64,000 bases of DNA from Actinomycetota bacterium (lineage in GTDB: Bacteria; Actinomycetota; Acidimicrobiia; IMCC26256; PALSA-610). Below the pieces are notes generated by a model. That model was given only the letters and a program-made list of their open reading frames with translations, was not told where the DNA came from and ran no database searches. This document shows, in pieces, positions 34,674-43,690 of this stretch (position 1 is its first letter; the number at the start of each line of letters is the position of its first letter). A program made the translations under genes and the position numbers. Location of the stretch: NCBI GenBank assembly GCA_005779395.1, contig SXJP01000014.1, positions 124,001 to 188,000 on the forward strand. The letters run 5' to 3'.

Positions 34674-37600
34674 GTGGCATTTCGTAGCAAAGTATTTTTT
34701 TGTGTCCTTTTGTTGGTACTACCAACGGCCATTGCCTCGGGGTCTAGTCCGAGTCTTGCGGCCCAGGCACTCCCTGAACACACCGGTCTCGTACCTGTCA
34801 CGCCGCGGACAGATACCCCGCGTATCGCAACTGGTCACATTTACGACATCGAAGTCATCGGTACGCGTGTCTACCTAGCCGGGACATTCACGCAGATTCG
34901 CAATTTCGACGGCGTCAACGTCGCACAGCCCTACCTGGCCGCCTATGACATCAACTCCGGACGACTCGACATGGGGTTTCGTCCTGTGTTCCCGAGCGAG
35001 ATCCAAGCCATCGAGAGTTCACCCGACGGCACCGGTTTGTTCGTCGGTGGCCGCTTCAATTCTGTTAGCGGCATAGCGCGCCAGCGCATCGTAAAACTGA
35101 ACCCAACTACTGGTGCAGTCGTTACAGCGTTCACAGCTAACGCCAATGCTCGCGCTACTGCGATCGCGGTGAGCGATAACTATGTGTACGTAGGTGGACA
35201 GTTCACGCGCGTGAACGGTGTCGTGCGCGGCGGGATGGTCGCACTGAACCCGACTACGGGCGCAGTCGACGCCGGGTTCAACCTGCCGATCACCGAAGGA
35301 ATCGGTGGCGGGGGTGCCCTTACGGTGCACCAACTCAAGTTGACGCACGACCTTACAAAATTGCTTGTCGTACACACGGGTCGCAAGGTCGCCGGGATTG
35401 CCAGAACAGGTGTCGCTCTGATCGACACCGCTACGAAATCTTTGAACCCATGGCAGACCGATCTCTTCGACGACAACCTCATTTACGTTGGAGGGACACT
35501 CCGCATTGCCGCTGGCGACATCTCGCCTGATGACTCTTACTTCGTCGTAACGAGCGGCTCGGGTGGCGACCGCCCACCCCTCAACGACACGGCTATCGCG
35601 TTTCCGATAGCTGGCACCACAGGAGTCGAACCGATTTGGATTTCGCGCCACTTCGACAGCGTTTATTCCGTTGCGATCTCTGAGACCGCCGTATACGTTG
35701 GCGGTCACTTCCGCTTCCAGGAATCTCACCTCGCCACGCAGCCATGGCCTGGTGACAGAGACGAGTCGTACGGCTGGGGCTCAAGCCCAGACGCATCGAT
35801 CTTGGGCGACGAAGTTGTGCGCAGGGACACCCTCGGAGCGTTGGACCCGGCTACTGGGACCGCACTCGGTTGGAACCCTGGCGCCAACCCCTTCCAAGGC
35901 GTGCGCGCGCTTGAGCTACACCCGCGAGGTCTTTTCGTAGGCCAGGACGGCACGATGATCGGCCAACAGTCCATAGGCCGACACGGCTTCTTTGACCGAA
36001 ATGTCATTCCCCCGACGAGTGCCGCTGAAACATGGATCGACTATCCGTTCGACGGACTGACTCTCTACAGCCAAATTCCTTACACATTTGAGGGTAGGGC
36101 GAGCGCGACTGCTGGTGTCCAGCGCGTGCAGATAGAGATCAGGAACCGCGACAACAATCAGTACTTGCAAGACGATCTCACGACCTGGTCGCTTACCTGG
36201 AACGGGATAAACGCGACGCTCGCAACGCCAGGCGCAACGTCGACGACCTGGTCGATTCCACTCGACCTCGCCGTCGGGGGCAGGTTCGTTTGGTCCGCAC
36301 GCACGTTTGCGACTAGCGGCGGTCGCGATGCAGTGCCTGCGAGTGCAACCTTCGAGGTGAGGCTGTCAGAAGATGAGCCACCGACCTCAACGATCACCGC
36401 CCCGATAGGGAACGTCATCACAAATACTTTCATGATGACTGGCGCAGCATTCGACGACTTTGGTGTCGCACGCATGTCGATCTCGATTCGCAGTAACGAC
36501 ACGGACATGTACCAGCAGGACGATGGCACAATGGCGCCGCTATACAACTCCTTCTCGTTCTTGCCAGATACCCCTGGGGAAATCGCATCGCTTTGGGAGT
36601 ACGAAGTCACGCTGCCAAATGGCTTCTACAAGATCGAAGTCAGCGTCACGGACAACCGCGGCCAAGGGGAATTACGAGGCGCGGCTCGAGATATCAGAGT
36701 TGCTGGAGCGAACCTCTCACCAACTGTCACTGTGTTAAGTCCCGCGTCGACAACTGTCGAAGTGGAGCCTGGCACACAACTAACGCTGTCAGGCACCGCG
36801 ACAGACGACACATTCATTCGCGCAGTTGAAATATCGATTAGCAACGCTCAGACGCGAGAAGGAGTGCAGATCGACGGAACCTGGGGCCGTAGCCCACGCA
36901 CCTACAGGTTCACCCCGTTCAACCTCGCTTCGCCCCTCACCTACGACTGGTCCTACACAACTCCTCCGCTACCAATCGGGAGCTACGCGATCAAGGTTCG
37001 CTCAGTCGACGAACACAACTTCAGTACGCCGACTACTTCGCAACCGACCATTAATACGACAGCGAAGTTCGCCGCCGACGCACTGCCTAACACGACACTC
37101 GACTTCGCGACAACCACTCAAGATATCGATACTCTCGTGCTTCCGATCACGGGAACTGCGAGTGACGATGCGGGAGTGTCGGGCGTGAAGATTGCCGTAT
37201 ATGACAGTTACGCAGGCAAGTACCTAACCAACGCAGCCCTTGGGACGACCGACCGGGCCTACGCGATGCTCGACGCAACGGTTGCCTCACCTGGCGCCAC
37301 TAGCACGACGTTCGCTCTGACCCTAAATCTTCCTATTGGCGGTAACTACGCGGTGATAGCTACGGCGGTCGACTCGGCTGGCCAGTTCGATACAACAACA
37401 ACGGGTGCGACAGCCAAGTATCTAATATTCCCCGGCGATAGCGACCCGACATTGAACATGGGATTGCAGCAACCTCTAGCGGGGCAAACGTTTACAAACT
37501 TCGCGATGATTTCTGGACGCGCAGAAGATGATACGGGCATTGAAAAAGTTGAGATTCAAATTGTCAACAGCACGAACATGTATCTGAAGTCTGACGGAAC

Positions 37601-37787
37601 TTTCACCTCGACATCAACATGGATTGCGGCATTCCTGACCAACCCCGGCGGCGTAGGTAGCAACTACAACTACACGACTCCGAACTTAGTTGCGGGCATA
37701 TACACGTTCAGCGTCAGAGCTACGGACACTGTCGGTCAGGTAATGGCTGCGCCCCACTCAGTATCGGTCACAATCATAAATATCTAG
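34674..37787 (+). CDS. Large secreted beta-propeller protein with five Ig-like repeats
   Basis: A 1037-residue exported protein starting at GTG 34674, with a signal peptide (VFFCVLLLVLPTAIASGSSPSLAAQA). Residues about 40-445 are a propeller of the delta-60/DUF5122-like type, with repeated blades such as VYVGGQFTRVNGVVRGGMVAL and LFVGGRFNSVSG followed by LNPTTGAV. From about 450 to the end there are five related Ig/cadherin-like modules of about 100-120 residues. Each has a pattern like TGTASDDxGVxxVxIxI, YLQDDGT and a final FSVRATDTVGQ. There is no LPXTG or membrane anchor, so release or non-covalent surface attachment is likely. Function in adhesion or ligand binding is inferred. Confidence 0.88.
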   Translation: MAFRSKVFFCVLLLVLPTAIASGSSPSLAAQALPEHTGLVPVTPRTDTPRIATGHIYDIEVIGTRVYLAGTFTQIRNFDGVNVAQPYLAAYDINSGRLDMGFRPVFPSEIQAIESSPDGTGLFVGGRFNSVSGIARQRIVKLNPTTGAVVTAFTANANARATAIAVSDNYVYVGGQFTRVNGVVRGGMVALNPTTGAVDAGFNLPITEGIGGGGALTVHQLKLTHDLTKLLVVHTGRKVAGIARTGVALIDTATKSLNPWQTDLFDDNLIYVGGTLRIAAGDISPDDSYFVVTSGSGGDRPPLNDTAIAFPIAGTTGVEPIWISRHFDSVYSVAISETAVYVGGHFRFQESHLATQPWPGDRDESYGWGSSPDASILGDEVVRRDTLGALDPATGTALGWNPGANPFQGVRALELHPRGLFVGQDGTMIGQQSIGRHGFFDRNVIPPTSAAETWIDYPFDGLTLYSQIPYTFEGRASATAGVQRVQIEIRNRDNNQYLQDDLTTWSLTWNGINATLATPGATSTTWSIPLDLAVGGRFVWSARTFATSGGRDAVPASATFEVRLSEDEPPTSTITAPIGNVITNTFMMTGAAFDDFGVARMSISIRSNDTDMYQQDDGTMAPLYNSFSFLPDTPGEIASLWEYEVTLPNGFYKIEVSVTDNRGQGELRGAARDIRVAGANLSPTVTVLSPASTTVEVEPGTQLTLSGTATDDTFIRAVEISISNAQTREGVQIDGTWGRSPRTYRFTPFNLASPLTYDWSYTTPPLPIGSYAIKVRSVDEHNFSTPTTSQPTINTTAKFAADALPNTTLDFATTTQDIDTLVLPITGTASDDAGVSGVKIAVYDSYAGKYLTNAALGTTDRAYAMLDATVASPGATSTTFALTLNLPIGGNYAVIATAVDSAGQFDTTTTGATAKYLIFPGDSDPTLNMGLQQPLAGQTFTNFAMISGRAEDDTGIEKVEIQIVNSTNMYLKSDGTFTSTSTWIAAFLTNPGGVGSNYNYTTPNLVAGIYTFSVRATDTVGQVMAAPHSVSVTIINI

Positions 37788-37792
37788 CTCGA

Positions 37793-38443
37793 CTAGGAAC
37801 TCGTGGGCTCGAAAGTAGATGCCAGAAAGCTAAGCACCGCGGTTTGAGGCTCAGCTGAGTCGACCCACAACACGTATACGCGTGCGCCTACGAGAACCAA
37901 CCGTTCGACTATGAACTCAGCCCCAGCATCTTTGAGAGTGGCATCGGGGCTGAGTTCGATTCTGTACTCGTAGCTCTTTTCGTCTGACCCGTCGACTACG
38001 TGACCATCAGCTGGTGTGGAACCGAAGAGCTGGGAGCGGAAAAGAGCAAGCGCGCCAAGCAAGCCAACGGCGTCCGACGCCGCAGGCGCTTCCGGCAAAT
38101 CGAACCAACTGACGTGCACGAAAGTGGAGTCGGCATCGCCGAGCTTCGAACGTATTCCCTGGATCTTGACGCTGCCGTCGAACAGGTTCATCTTGTCGGT
38201 GCGTATCTCGGATGCCTCCGAAGGTATCTCGGCGCGAAATCGACCCTGTTCATTTGAGTAGGTAATGCCGGACCCGGCCATGTACTCCTCGGCAACAGAG
38301 AGACCATCGCCCTCGCCGAGCGACCGCAACTCCGAAACGCCTGCGATTAATGAGACCACGGCACCAATGCTCAGCACGCCTAGTCCAATGCTGAGCTTGA
38401 TCGCCGAAAGGCGACGTTTGCGTTGCCGACTATTTGTTGCCAT
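37793..38443 (-). CDS. Membrane-anchored extracytoplasmic protein of unknown function
   Basis: A 216-residue protein started at ATG 38443; the upstream in-frame ATG at 38485 lies in the phosphatase gene. It has a basic N-terminus (RQRKRR), one membrane segment (LSIGLGVLSIGAVVSLIAGV) and an extracytoplasmic domain of about 170 residues containing FVHVSWFDLPEAP and FIVERLVLVGARVYVLWVDS. The pattern resembles small anchored lipid- or ligand-binding domains, but no family is recognised. It is the last gene of the leftward run and overlaps the phosphatase stop by 14 nt. It converges with the large secreted protein 5 bp away. Confidence 0.7.
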   Translation of the reverse strand: MATNSRQRKRRLSAIKLSIGLGVLSIGAVVSLIAGVSELRSLGEGDGLSVAEEYMAGSGITYSNEQGRFRAEIPSEASEIRTDKMNLFDGSVKIQGIRSKLGDADSTFVHVSWFDLPEAPAASDAVGLLGALALFRSQLFGSTPADGHVVDGSDEKSYEYRIELSPDATLKDAGAEFIVERLVLVGARVYVLWVDSAEPQTAVLSFLASTFEPTSS

Positions 38444-39056
38444 TGGCCAAGTTTGGCATGTCGACATATGCCGCTGGTGTCTCATTGAACGATGACAGCA
38501 TGACTTCGCCGTCGCGTTTCGACAAGCGCGTCACGGAGGCGAGATCGAGGCGCATTCTCCATGTAGCCGCATCCGAAATCGCAAGAGCGCTACAGGCGGC
38601 TGCTTTGATCGGCGACATATGGGTGACAGCGATGAGCACACCATCGAATGACATCGCTGAGGCAAGCCAAGTCTCGACTCGCGACCTGACGTCCACCAAC
38701 GATTCACCTCCGGGTGGAACAAAACGCGGGTCCGTGCGCCATTTCGACCATTGCTCGCTCGTCACCTCGGATAGTGGCCGCCCGTCCCAGTCGCCATAGT
38801 CGAGTTCTGTGAGTGCAGGTTCCACTGCAAGTTCAATCCCAAGCGCGGACGCGATCGGGAGCGCAGTCGCTAGCGCCCTCTTTAGCGGACTCGAAAGGAT
38901 CCGTAGCGACACGCCGCGGTCGATGGTCGTCGCGAAGTGACTAGCCAACGCATCTGCTTGGGCGATGCCAAGCCGTGATAGTTCAAGATCTGTCCGGCCC
39001 TGGAACAACCCGTTGGCGTTGGCTGCGGTCTGGCCGTGACGAACCAAGACGATCAT
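38430..39056 (-). CDS. Histidine phosphatase (phosphoglycerate mutase-like)
   Basis: A 208-residue member of the histidine phosphatase superfamily. The catalytic RHG motif is at residues 6-8 (LVRHGQTAANANG), with SSPLKRALATA giving the second Arg, ELDYGDWDG, and VTHMSPIKA giving the second His. In mycobacteria a similar domain (CobC/alpha-ribazole phosphatase type) is fused to RNase HI in Rv2228c; here the RNase HI is a separate gene two positions upstream. It overlaps the membrane protein gene before it by 4 nt. The substrate is unknown; small phosphate monoesters are likely. Confidence 0.92.
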   Translation of the reverse strand: MIVLVRHGQTAANANGLFQGRTDLELSRLGIAQADALASHFATTIDRGVSLRILSSPLKRALATALPIASALGIELAVEPALTELDYGDWDGRPLSEVTSEQWSKWRTDPRFVPPGGESLVDVRSRVETWLASAMSFDGVLIAVTHMSPIKAAACSALAISDAATWRMRLDLASVTRLSKRDGEVMLSSFNETPAAYVDMPNLANGNK

Positions 39057-39526
39057 GCCGACACCAACCGCCCGGTCCGCAGAAAATCTCGCCGTCTCCC
39101 ACGGTCAGATAGTGCGAATCGTGACCAAATCCAGAAACTCAGCGTCGCGCCGATTAGCTCGAGCGCGACCGCCCAACCGAACGACGGAAACACTCCTGTA
39201 TTGCCGAAATCGTTCCCGAATGCTGGCCACCAAAAAAGGTCTTGTTGTGTGAACCCACCCGATAGACCGATGCCGAAGAACCACCCGATTGGCACTCCCA
39301 AGAGCCGGCGTCTTAGTAAACGTCGCCCGCGCCCCATAGTGGCGAACATCGTGATCATTAACGCACCTGTTGGAGCCAGAAGCGTGTGCGCTAACGCCTG
39401 ATGCTCGACAATTAGGTCCGCTACCGGTAGCAGAGACCCGAAAGCGATCAAGCGATAATCAAGACCAGCGCTTTGGAATACGAGACAAACGGCAACTATT
39501 GAGCCAGCCGCATACCACAGCAGCAA
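39053..39526 (-). CDS. Integral membrane protein, unknown
   Basis: A 157-residue protein with about four hydrophobic segments, including WYAAGSIVAVCLVFQSAGL and a GVPIGWFFGIGLSGGFTQQ region, and conserved-looking HQALAHTLL with two His in an early helix. A basic loop (RGRRLLRRRLL) is probably cytoplasmic. The paired His and the general layout recall YdjM-like membrane hydrolases, but the match is weak. It sits between RNase HI (5 bp) and the phosphatase (4 nt overlap), within a leftward operon. The function is unknown. Confidence 0.72.
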   Translation of the reverse strand: MLLWYAAGSIVAVCLVFQSAGLDYRLIAFGSLLPVADLIVEHQALAHTLLAPTGALMITMFATMGRGRRLLRRRLLGVPIGWFFGIGLSGGFTQQDLFWWPAFGNDFGNTGVFPSFGWAVALELIGATLSFWIWSRFALSDRGRRRDFLRTGRLVSA

Positions 39527-39531
39527 CTGCG

Positions 39532-39996
39532 TTACACCGCCGAGTCGAGCGCCGCGTTTGCCAAGGCGTCTGCCTCGCGATTCTTATCACGCAACACGTG
39601 GATGAACTCGACCGATTCATAACCGGCGAGCGCGGCGCGCGCAGCTCGCAGTAACGGCAACAGGTGCTGGGCCTTAACTTTCCATTTTCCTAGCAACTGA
39701 TTTATTACAAGTGCGGAATCGCCACTAATTACCAAGCGACGGGCCGGGAAAGCGACCGCGGCCTCGACGGTTGCTAACAGCGCCGCGTACTCAGCAACGT
39801 TGTTCGTCTCTTCTCCTATGCATTGCGAAACTTCGGCGAGCAGTTCTCCTGTTGTCAAGTCCCTGACCACCCCGCCAATCGATGCGCGCGCCCCAGGCTG
39901 GCCGTTGCCACGCGACGCGCCATCGAACCAAATTCCGATCTCAGCTCGTGTCGAAGGGTCTAATCCCGACAATTCGAAGAACGTCTGCTGACTCAT
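39532..39996 (-). CDS. RNase HI-like protein
   Basis: A 154-residue RNase H-fold protein, started at ATG 39996 so that it overlaps the zinc-ribbon gene by ATGA. The acidic metal residues are seen in IWFDGASRGNGQPGA (Asp), NNVAEYAALLATVEAA (Glu), VISGDSALVINQL (Asp) and the late DKNREADALANAALD (Asp). It belongs to the actinobacterial/archaeal type in which an N-terminal domain precedes the D-E-D-D core rather than to E. coli RnhA. It removes RNA from RNA-DNA hybrids. In mycobacteria it is encoded as a fusion with a phosphatase, whereas here the parts are separate. Confidence 0.9.
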   Translation of the reverse strand: MSQQTFFELSGLDPSTRAEIGIWFDGASRGNGQPGARASIGGVVRDLTTGELLAEVSQCIGEETNNVAEYAALLATVEAAVAFPARRLVISGDSALVINQLLGKWKVKAQHLLPLLRAARAALAGYESVEFIHVLRDKNREADALANAALDSAV

Positions 39997-40709
39997 CGAA
40001 CTACGAGAATCGCGCCGCAGTTGTCGCAACTAAAGACTTGGCCAGACTTGTCGGCATGGAGTTCTGACGCTTCGACAGCTGGAATTGTTAGGCGGCAACC
40101 CTGACATGTATTGCCGATCAGCAAAGCCGCCCCGACACCCCGGTTCAGCTCTCTACGGCGCTCGTAGTCGGCGACGAGTTCCGGAGGAAGAGTGCGCGCC
40201 GACTCTGTGCGCAGCAGGCCAATCGCGCTGATCTGATTGTCTATTTCAACTTCGGATTGTGCGATCGACCCACGCAAGGTCTCCACGTTCTTTGCCAAAT
40301 CCGCAAGGATTGTCTCAGCCGCAATCACTTCGGCATCTACTTGTTCTACTTCAACCATCAACTCGATTTCCCGATCTTCGAGTTCGCCGAGGTGCCGCTC
40401 CGAATTGTCAAGGTCGGCTTGTAGGTCCTGCAACTCGCGTGTAGCTGTCACTTTTCCTGAGTACAGCCTGTCGTTCACTGCTTTGACTTTCGCTGCAGCC
40501 GTGTGAGTTTGGTCGTCGAGTAACTTCAGCGACCGATGAAGTTCGTCGCGACGACCGCGCACAGCACCGAGTTGCTCGTGAGCGATTTGGCCCGAACGCA
40601 ACACGCCATCTAACTCTGCTCGCCCCGGCAAATGCACACGCTGACTACTCAGCGCGGCAATTGCCGAGTCATGTTCCTGCAGTTCGAACAGAGCTACGAG
40701 ATCAGTCAT
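39993..40709 (-). CDS. C4-type zinc-ribbon coiled-coil protein
   Basis: A 238-residue protein with a long charged coiled-coil region (residues about 25-185, such as RELQDLQADLDNSERHLGELE) followed by a C-terminal C4 zinc ribbon, CQGCRLTIP and CDNCGAILVVR. This is the layout of the Rv2229c/zf-RING_7 family, found next to RNase HI in many actinobacteria, as here. Family members are thought to act in RNA or translation-related processes, without a settled function. It overlaps both neighbours by 4 nt and is coupled to the penicillin-binding protein upstream and RNase HI downstream. Confidence 0.92.
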   Translation of the reverse strand: MTDLVALFELQEHDSAIAALSSQRVHLPGRAELDGVLRSGQIAHEQLGAVRGRRDELHRSLKLLDDQTHTAAAKVKAVNDRLYSGKVTATRELQDLQADLDNSERHLGELEDREIELMVEVEQVDAEVIAAETILADLAKNVETLRGSIAQSEVEIDNQISAIGLLRTESARTLPPELVADYERRRELNRGVGAALLIGNTCQGCRLTIPAVEASELHADKSGQVFSCDNCGAILVVR

Positions 40710-42832
40710 GGACCCGGCACCGTAGTGCTCGTAGACGCCGTAGTTGTTGTCGGCTCGGGCAAAGTCGATGGCGACGGGGATGTAGTAGGCGGGCTAGTCG
40801 TCGGCGTTGTCTTGCTCGGGGCTTCAGGGAATTCAAGTCGCCCTAGGCGCCCGTCGGAATTGATGAATTGAGCTGTGGGGATAAGCGCCCTGTCTGGCTC
40901 AACAAACTGTTCGATCGGTAGCCCATCGTGGGCTGGCTCCATGAACGCCCGCCAGATTCGCGCAGCTACTCCACCACCGAATCCCTGACCGCCAAGGTAC
41001 CGATTCAGAGAACACTCAGGATCGTCGTTGTCTCCGCATGTCGGCTGCCCGACCCACACCGCAGTTGTCAACTGAGAGGTGAAGCCGACAAACCACGCAT
41101 CGACATTGCTATTGGTCGTACCCGTCTTGCCAGCAGCAGGCCGCGGAAAGCTACCAAGAGTTCCTGCCGCAGTGCCGGCGCGCACTGGGCCTTGGAGCAT
41201 TTCGGTTAGCTGGCGAGCAATTTGCGGTCGCATCACGGCCTTGCCGCTTGTGCCATCGTTCCTGTAGATCACGACGCCCTCTGGGTCGACAATTTCCGAA
41301 ACATATTCCGGCGCATGCCGCACCCCATCGGCGGCGATAGTCGAATAACTCGATGCCATTTCTAGAGGCGTCACTCCTAACGTTCCAAGGGCAAGCGACG
41401 TGACTGGGATTAGGTCAGACTCATTCACTCCCAATCTGCGCGCAGTCTCAATTACGCGTCCAGGCCCAACCGGGCCGTGCCCCAGAGAAATGATGAGACG
41501 AACGAATGCGCAGTTCACCGAGTCTGCGATCGCGGTTCGCAGACTCATAACGCCGGTGCCGTGTGCCCGCACCACATACGGATCGGGGGGCGTGGTAGCG
41601 AGGGGCTTCGGAAACGAACAGACCGATTCGCCCGTAATCAGATCGTCGGGTGAGTAGCCAGCTTCGAGGGCAGTCGCTAGCACAAACGTCTTGAAGCTTG
41701 ATCCGGGTTGGCGTGCTCCCTGGGTGGCGAGGTTGTACTTACTTTGTGCAAAGTCAACACCGCCGACCATTGCTTTGACTGCACCATTGGAATTGTCTAA
41801 TGCGACGACCGCAGACGTGACAGGGGTTCCGGCCGGCAGGCCGGCGCGAACGGCTTCTTCGCCATGTGCTTGCATCGCCCTATCGAGCGTCGTCGTTATT
41901 GCAAGACCGCCACCGTAAATTCGCGCCCGCCGTCTTTCCGGGTCTGGGCCAAGAGCGCGTGCTGCTGGCGTGTCTTGCTCGACTAGGTGGTCAATCATCG
42001 CAGCGAGAAAATGCGTGTCGGGCGCGTACTTGGCGTTGTGATGCACAGCTTTAGGCAGTGGCGATCGTCGCGCCACACTGGCTTCAGCAGGACTCAGCAC
42101 ACCGTTGTCGACCATCGCAGCAAGCACACGATCGCGACGATCCTTCGCGCCGCCGGGATTCTCGACGGGATTCAATCCGTTCGGAGAACTGATCAGTCCC
42201 GCTAGCAGTGCTGCTTCGGCGACGGTGATGGCCCGCAACTTCTTATCGAAGTATCTTTCGCTAGCTGCCTTCACGCCATAGGCGCCAGCGCCGAAGTAGA
42301 CCTCATTGAGATACCGCTCGAGAATTTCTTCCTTAGAAAAGCGGCGTTCGAATTGAGTGGCGACGTTTGCTTCGCGGACCTTCTGCTTCATCGAGCGCTC
42401 AGCTTCTGGAAACTGAGTGATCTTCACGAGTTGCTGTGTGATCGTGGATCCGCCCTGCAATCTAGTGTTGCCTTCGATGTCTCGAACTAGAGCGCGTGCA
42501 TAGCCACGAAAGTCAATTCCTTCGTGTTTGAAAAAGTCACGATCCTCGATCGATATGACTGCATCGATTAGATGTTGCGGAACTTTCTCGAGTCGGACGG
42601 CAACCCGATCCTGCTCGTTGTATAGCTGAGTCATCAGAGAGCCATCGCTCCACAGCACGGTCGTGCGTTGTTGCAGTGGCGCAAGGCTCGGCGTACGCGA
42701 GTTGTATGCAGTCGTTCCGAATGCCAGTCTTTGCACGGCAGGCAAGACAAATGCTGCGGCGGTCCCGAGCGCCATAGAACCAGCTAGCGATACCACAAGA
42801 AACCTTGTCGAGAACTTCACAAATCTGGTCAC
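40706..42832 (-). CDS. Class A penicillin-binding protein (transglycosylase/transpeptidase)
   Basis: A 708-residue bifunctional cell-wall synthase, started at GTG 42832. It has one N-terminal membrane anchor (FLVVSLAGSMALGTAAAFVL), then a glycosyltransferase domain (about 60-240) with catalytic Glu96 in IEDRDFFKHEG and GGSTITQQLVK. The transpeptidase domain (about 330-640) has SxxK at Ser378-Lys381 (PGSSFKTF), SVNCAF and KTGTT at about 569-573. The last 60 residues are a Pro/Thr/Ser-rich tail, probably wall-spanning. It polymerises and crosslinks peptidoglycan outside the membrane. It starts the leftward run of genes down to 37793 and diverges from an ABC exporter. Confidence 0.96.
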   Translation of the reverse strand: MTRFVKFSTRFLVVSLAGSMALGTAAAFVLPAVQRLAFGTTAYNSRTPSLAPLQQRTTVLWSDGSLMTQLYNEQDRVAVRLEKVPQHLIDAVISIEDRDFFKHEGIDFRGYARALVRDIEGNTRLQGGSTITQQLVKITQFPEAERSMKQKVREANVATQFERRFSKEEILERYLNEVYFGAGAYGVKAASERYFDKKLRAITVAEAALLAGLISSPNGLNPVENPGGAKDRRDRVLAAMVDNGVLSPAEASVARRSPLPKAVHHNAKYAPDTHFLAAMIDHLVEQDTPAARALGPDPERRRARIYGGGLAITTTLDRAMQAHGEEAVRAGLPAGTPVTSAVVALDNSNGAVKAMVGGVDFAQSKYNLATQGARQPGSSFKTFVLATALEAGYSPDDLITGESVCSFPKPLATTPPDPYVVRAHGTGVMSLRTAIADSVNCAFVRLIISLGHGPVGPGRVIETARRLGVNESDLIPVTSLALGTLGVTPLEMASSYSTIAADGVRHAPEYVSEIVDPEGVVIYRNDGTSGKAVMRPQIARQLTEMLQGPVRAGTAAGTLGSFPRPAAGKTGTTNSNVDAWFVGFTSQLTTAVWVGQPTCGDNDDPECSLNRYLGGQGFGGGVAARIWRAFMEPAHDGLPIEQFVEPDRALIPTAQFINSDGRLGRLEFPEAPSKTTPTTSPPTTSPSPSTLPEPTTTTASTSTTVPGP

Positions 42833-42898
42833 GTCGACCTCTGAGTCTATTCGTCATCGTGGCTATTCCTGTTGCTCGACGCCGTTAGCCTGCCTCCA

Positions 42899-43690
42899 AT
42901 GTTGCTTGATGCGCACCTGATACTCGCTGGGTTCAGGAGCTATGCGACCTACCGAGCTGCGACCATCGCGGGTCTTTTCACCAACATCGTCTTTGGCTTC
43001 TTGCGTGGTGCGATATTGCTCGCGGCGATCAGACAAGCTGGTGATATCGGTGGCTACTCGACAACCGACGCTCTCGCGTACGTTTGGCTTACCCAGGGAC
43101 TAATTGCCGTCATCGCGATTTGGAACTGGAACGAGTTGGCTCTTCGAATCGAATCCGGCGACATCGCAACTGATCTCACACGGCCAATCGACCCGCAACG
43201 CTATTGGCTCGCTAGAGACTTCGGACGTGCGGCCTATGCGCTTTGTATTCGAGGTATCGGTCCAGTCGCTGTCGGGTTCGTACTTTTTGACGTCACTGTG
43301 CCACCAGACGTGTGGCAGTGGATGTCGTTTGTAGTTAGTGTCGCCCTCGCCGTTTGGATCAGTTTCGGACTGCGTTTCATAGTGAACCTGGCACCGATAT
43401 GGTTGCGCGATTGGCGGGGGGCGCTGATCGTCTCGAACGTGCTCGCAACCCTCATGTCTGGTTTCTTGATGCCTATCGCCTGGTTTCCGCACTGGGCACG
43501 GGTCGTGATGCACGCCTTGCCGTGGGCTGGCACAACCCAAGCTCCGATCGACGTCTTTCTCGGCAAAGCATCAGGACCTTCGGGCATAGCAACAATTGGA
43601 CTGCAGGCTGCGTGGGGATTTGCACTGTTCGTCTGCGGTCGCTTCGCGCTAATTGCTGGCACAAGAAAACTGGTCGTGCACGGAGGATGA
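42899..43690 (+). CDS. ABC-2 type exporter permease (DUF990-like), first subunit
   Basis: A 263-residue membrane protein with six likely membrane segments, started at ATG 42899; an in-frame ATG at 42872 is less likely. The N-terminal RSYATYRAATIAGLFTNIVFGFLRG and the LTRPIDPQRYWLARDFGRA loop are typical of the ABC2_membrane_6 (DUF990) permeases. These come in pairs with one ATPase. The stop overlaps the next permease's ATG by 4 nt, and the ATPase follows likewise. The cargo is unknown; relatives export drugs or lipophilic compounds. It diverges from the penicillin-binding protein with about 66 bp between starts. Confidence 0.85.
   Translation: MLLDAHLILAGFRSYATYRAATIAGLFTNIVFGFLRGAILLAAIRQAGDIGGYSTTDALAYVWLTQGLIAVIAIWNWNELALRIESGDIATDLTRPIDPQRYWLARDFGRAAYALCIRGIGPVAVGFVLFDVTVPPDVWQWMSFVVSVALAVWISFGLRFIVNLAPIWLRDWRGALIVSNVLATLMSGFLMPIAWFPHWARVVMHALPWAGTTQAPIDVFLGKASGPSGIATIGLQAAWGFALFVCGRFALIAGTRKLVVHGG

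Noticed and set aside
43354..43686. N-terminal extension of the second exporter permease
   Set aside because: It overlaps the first permease gene; the ATGA start at 43687 fits the family length and N-terminus.
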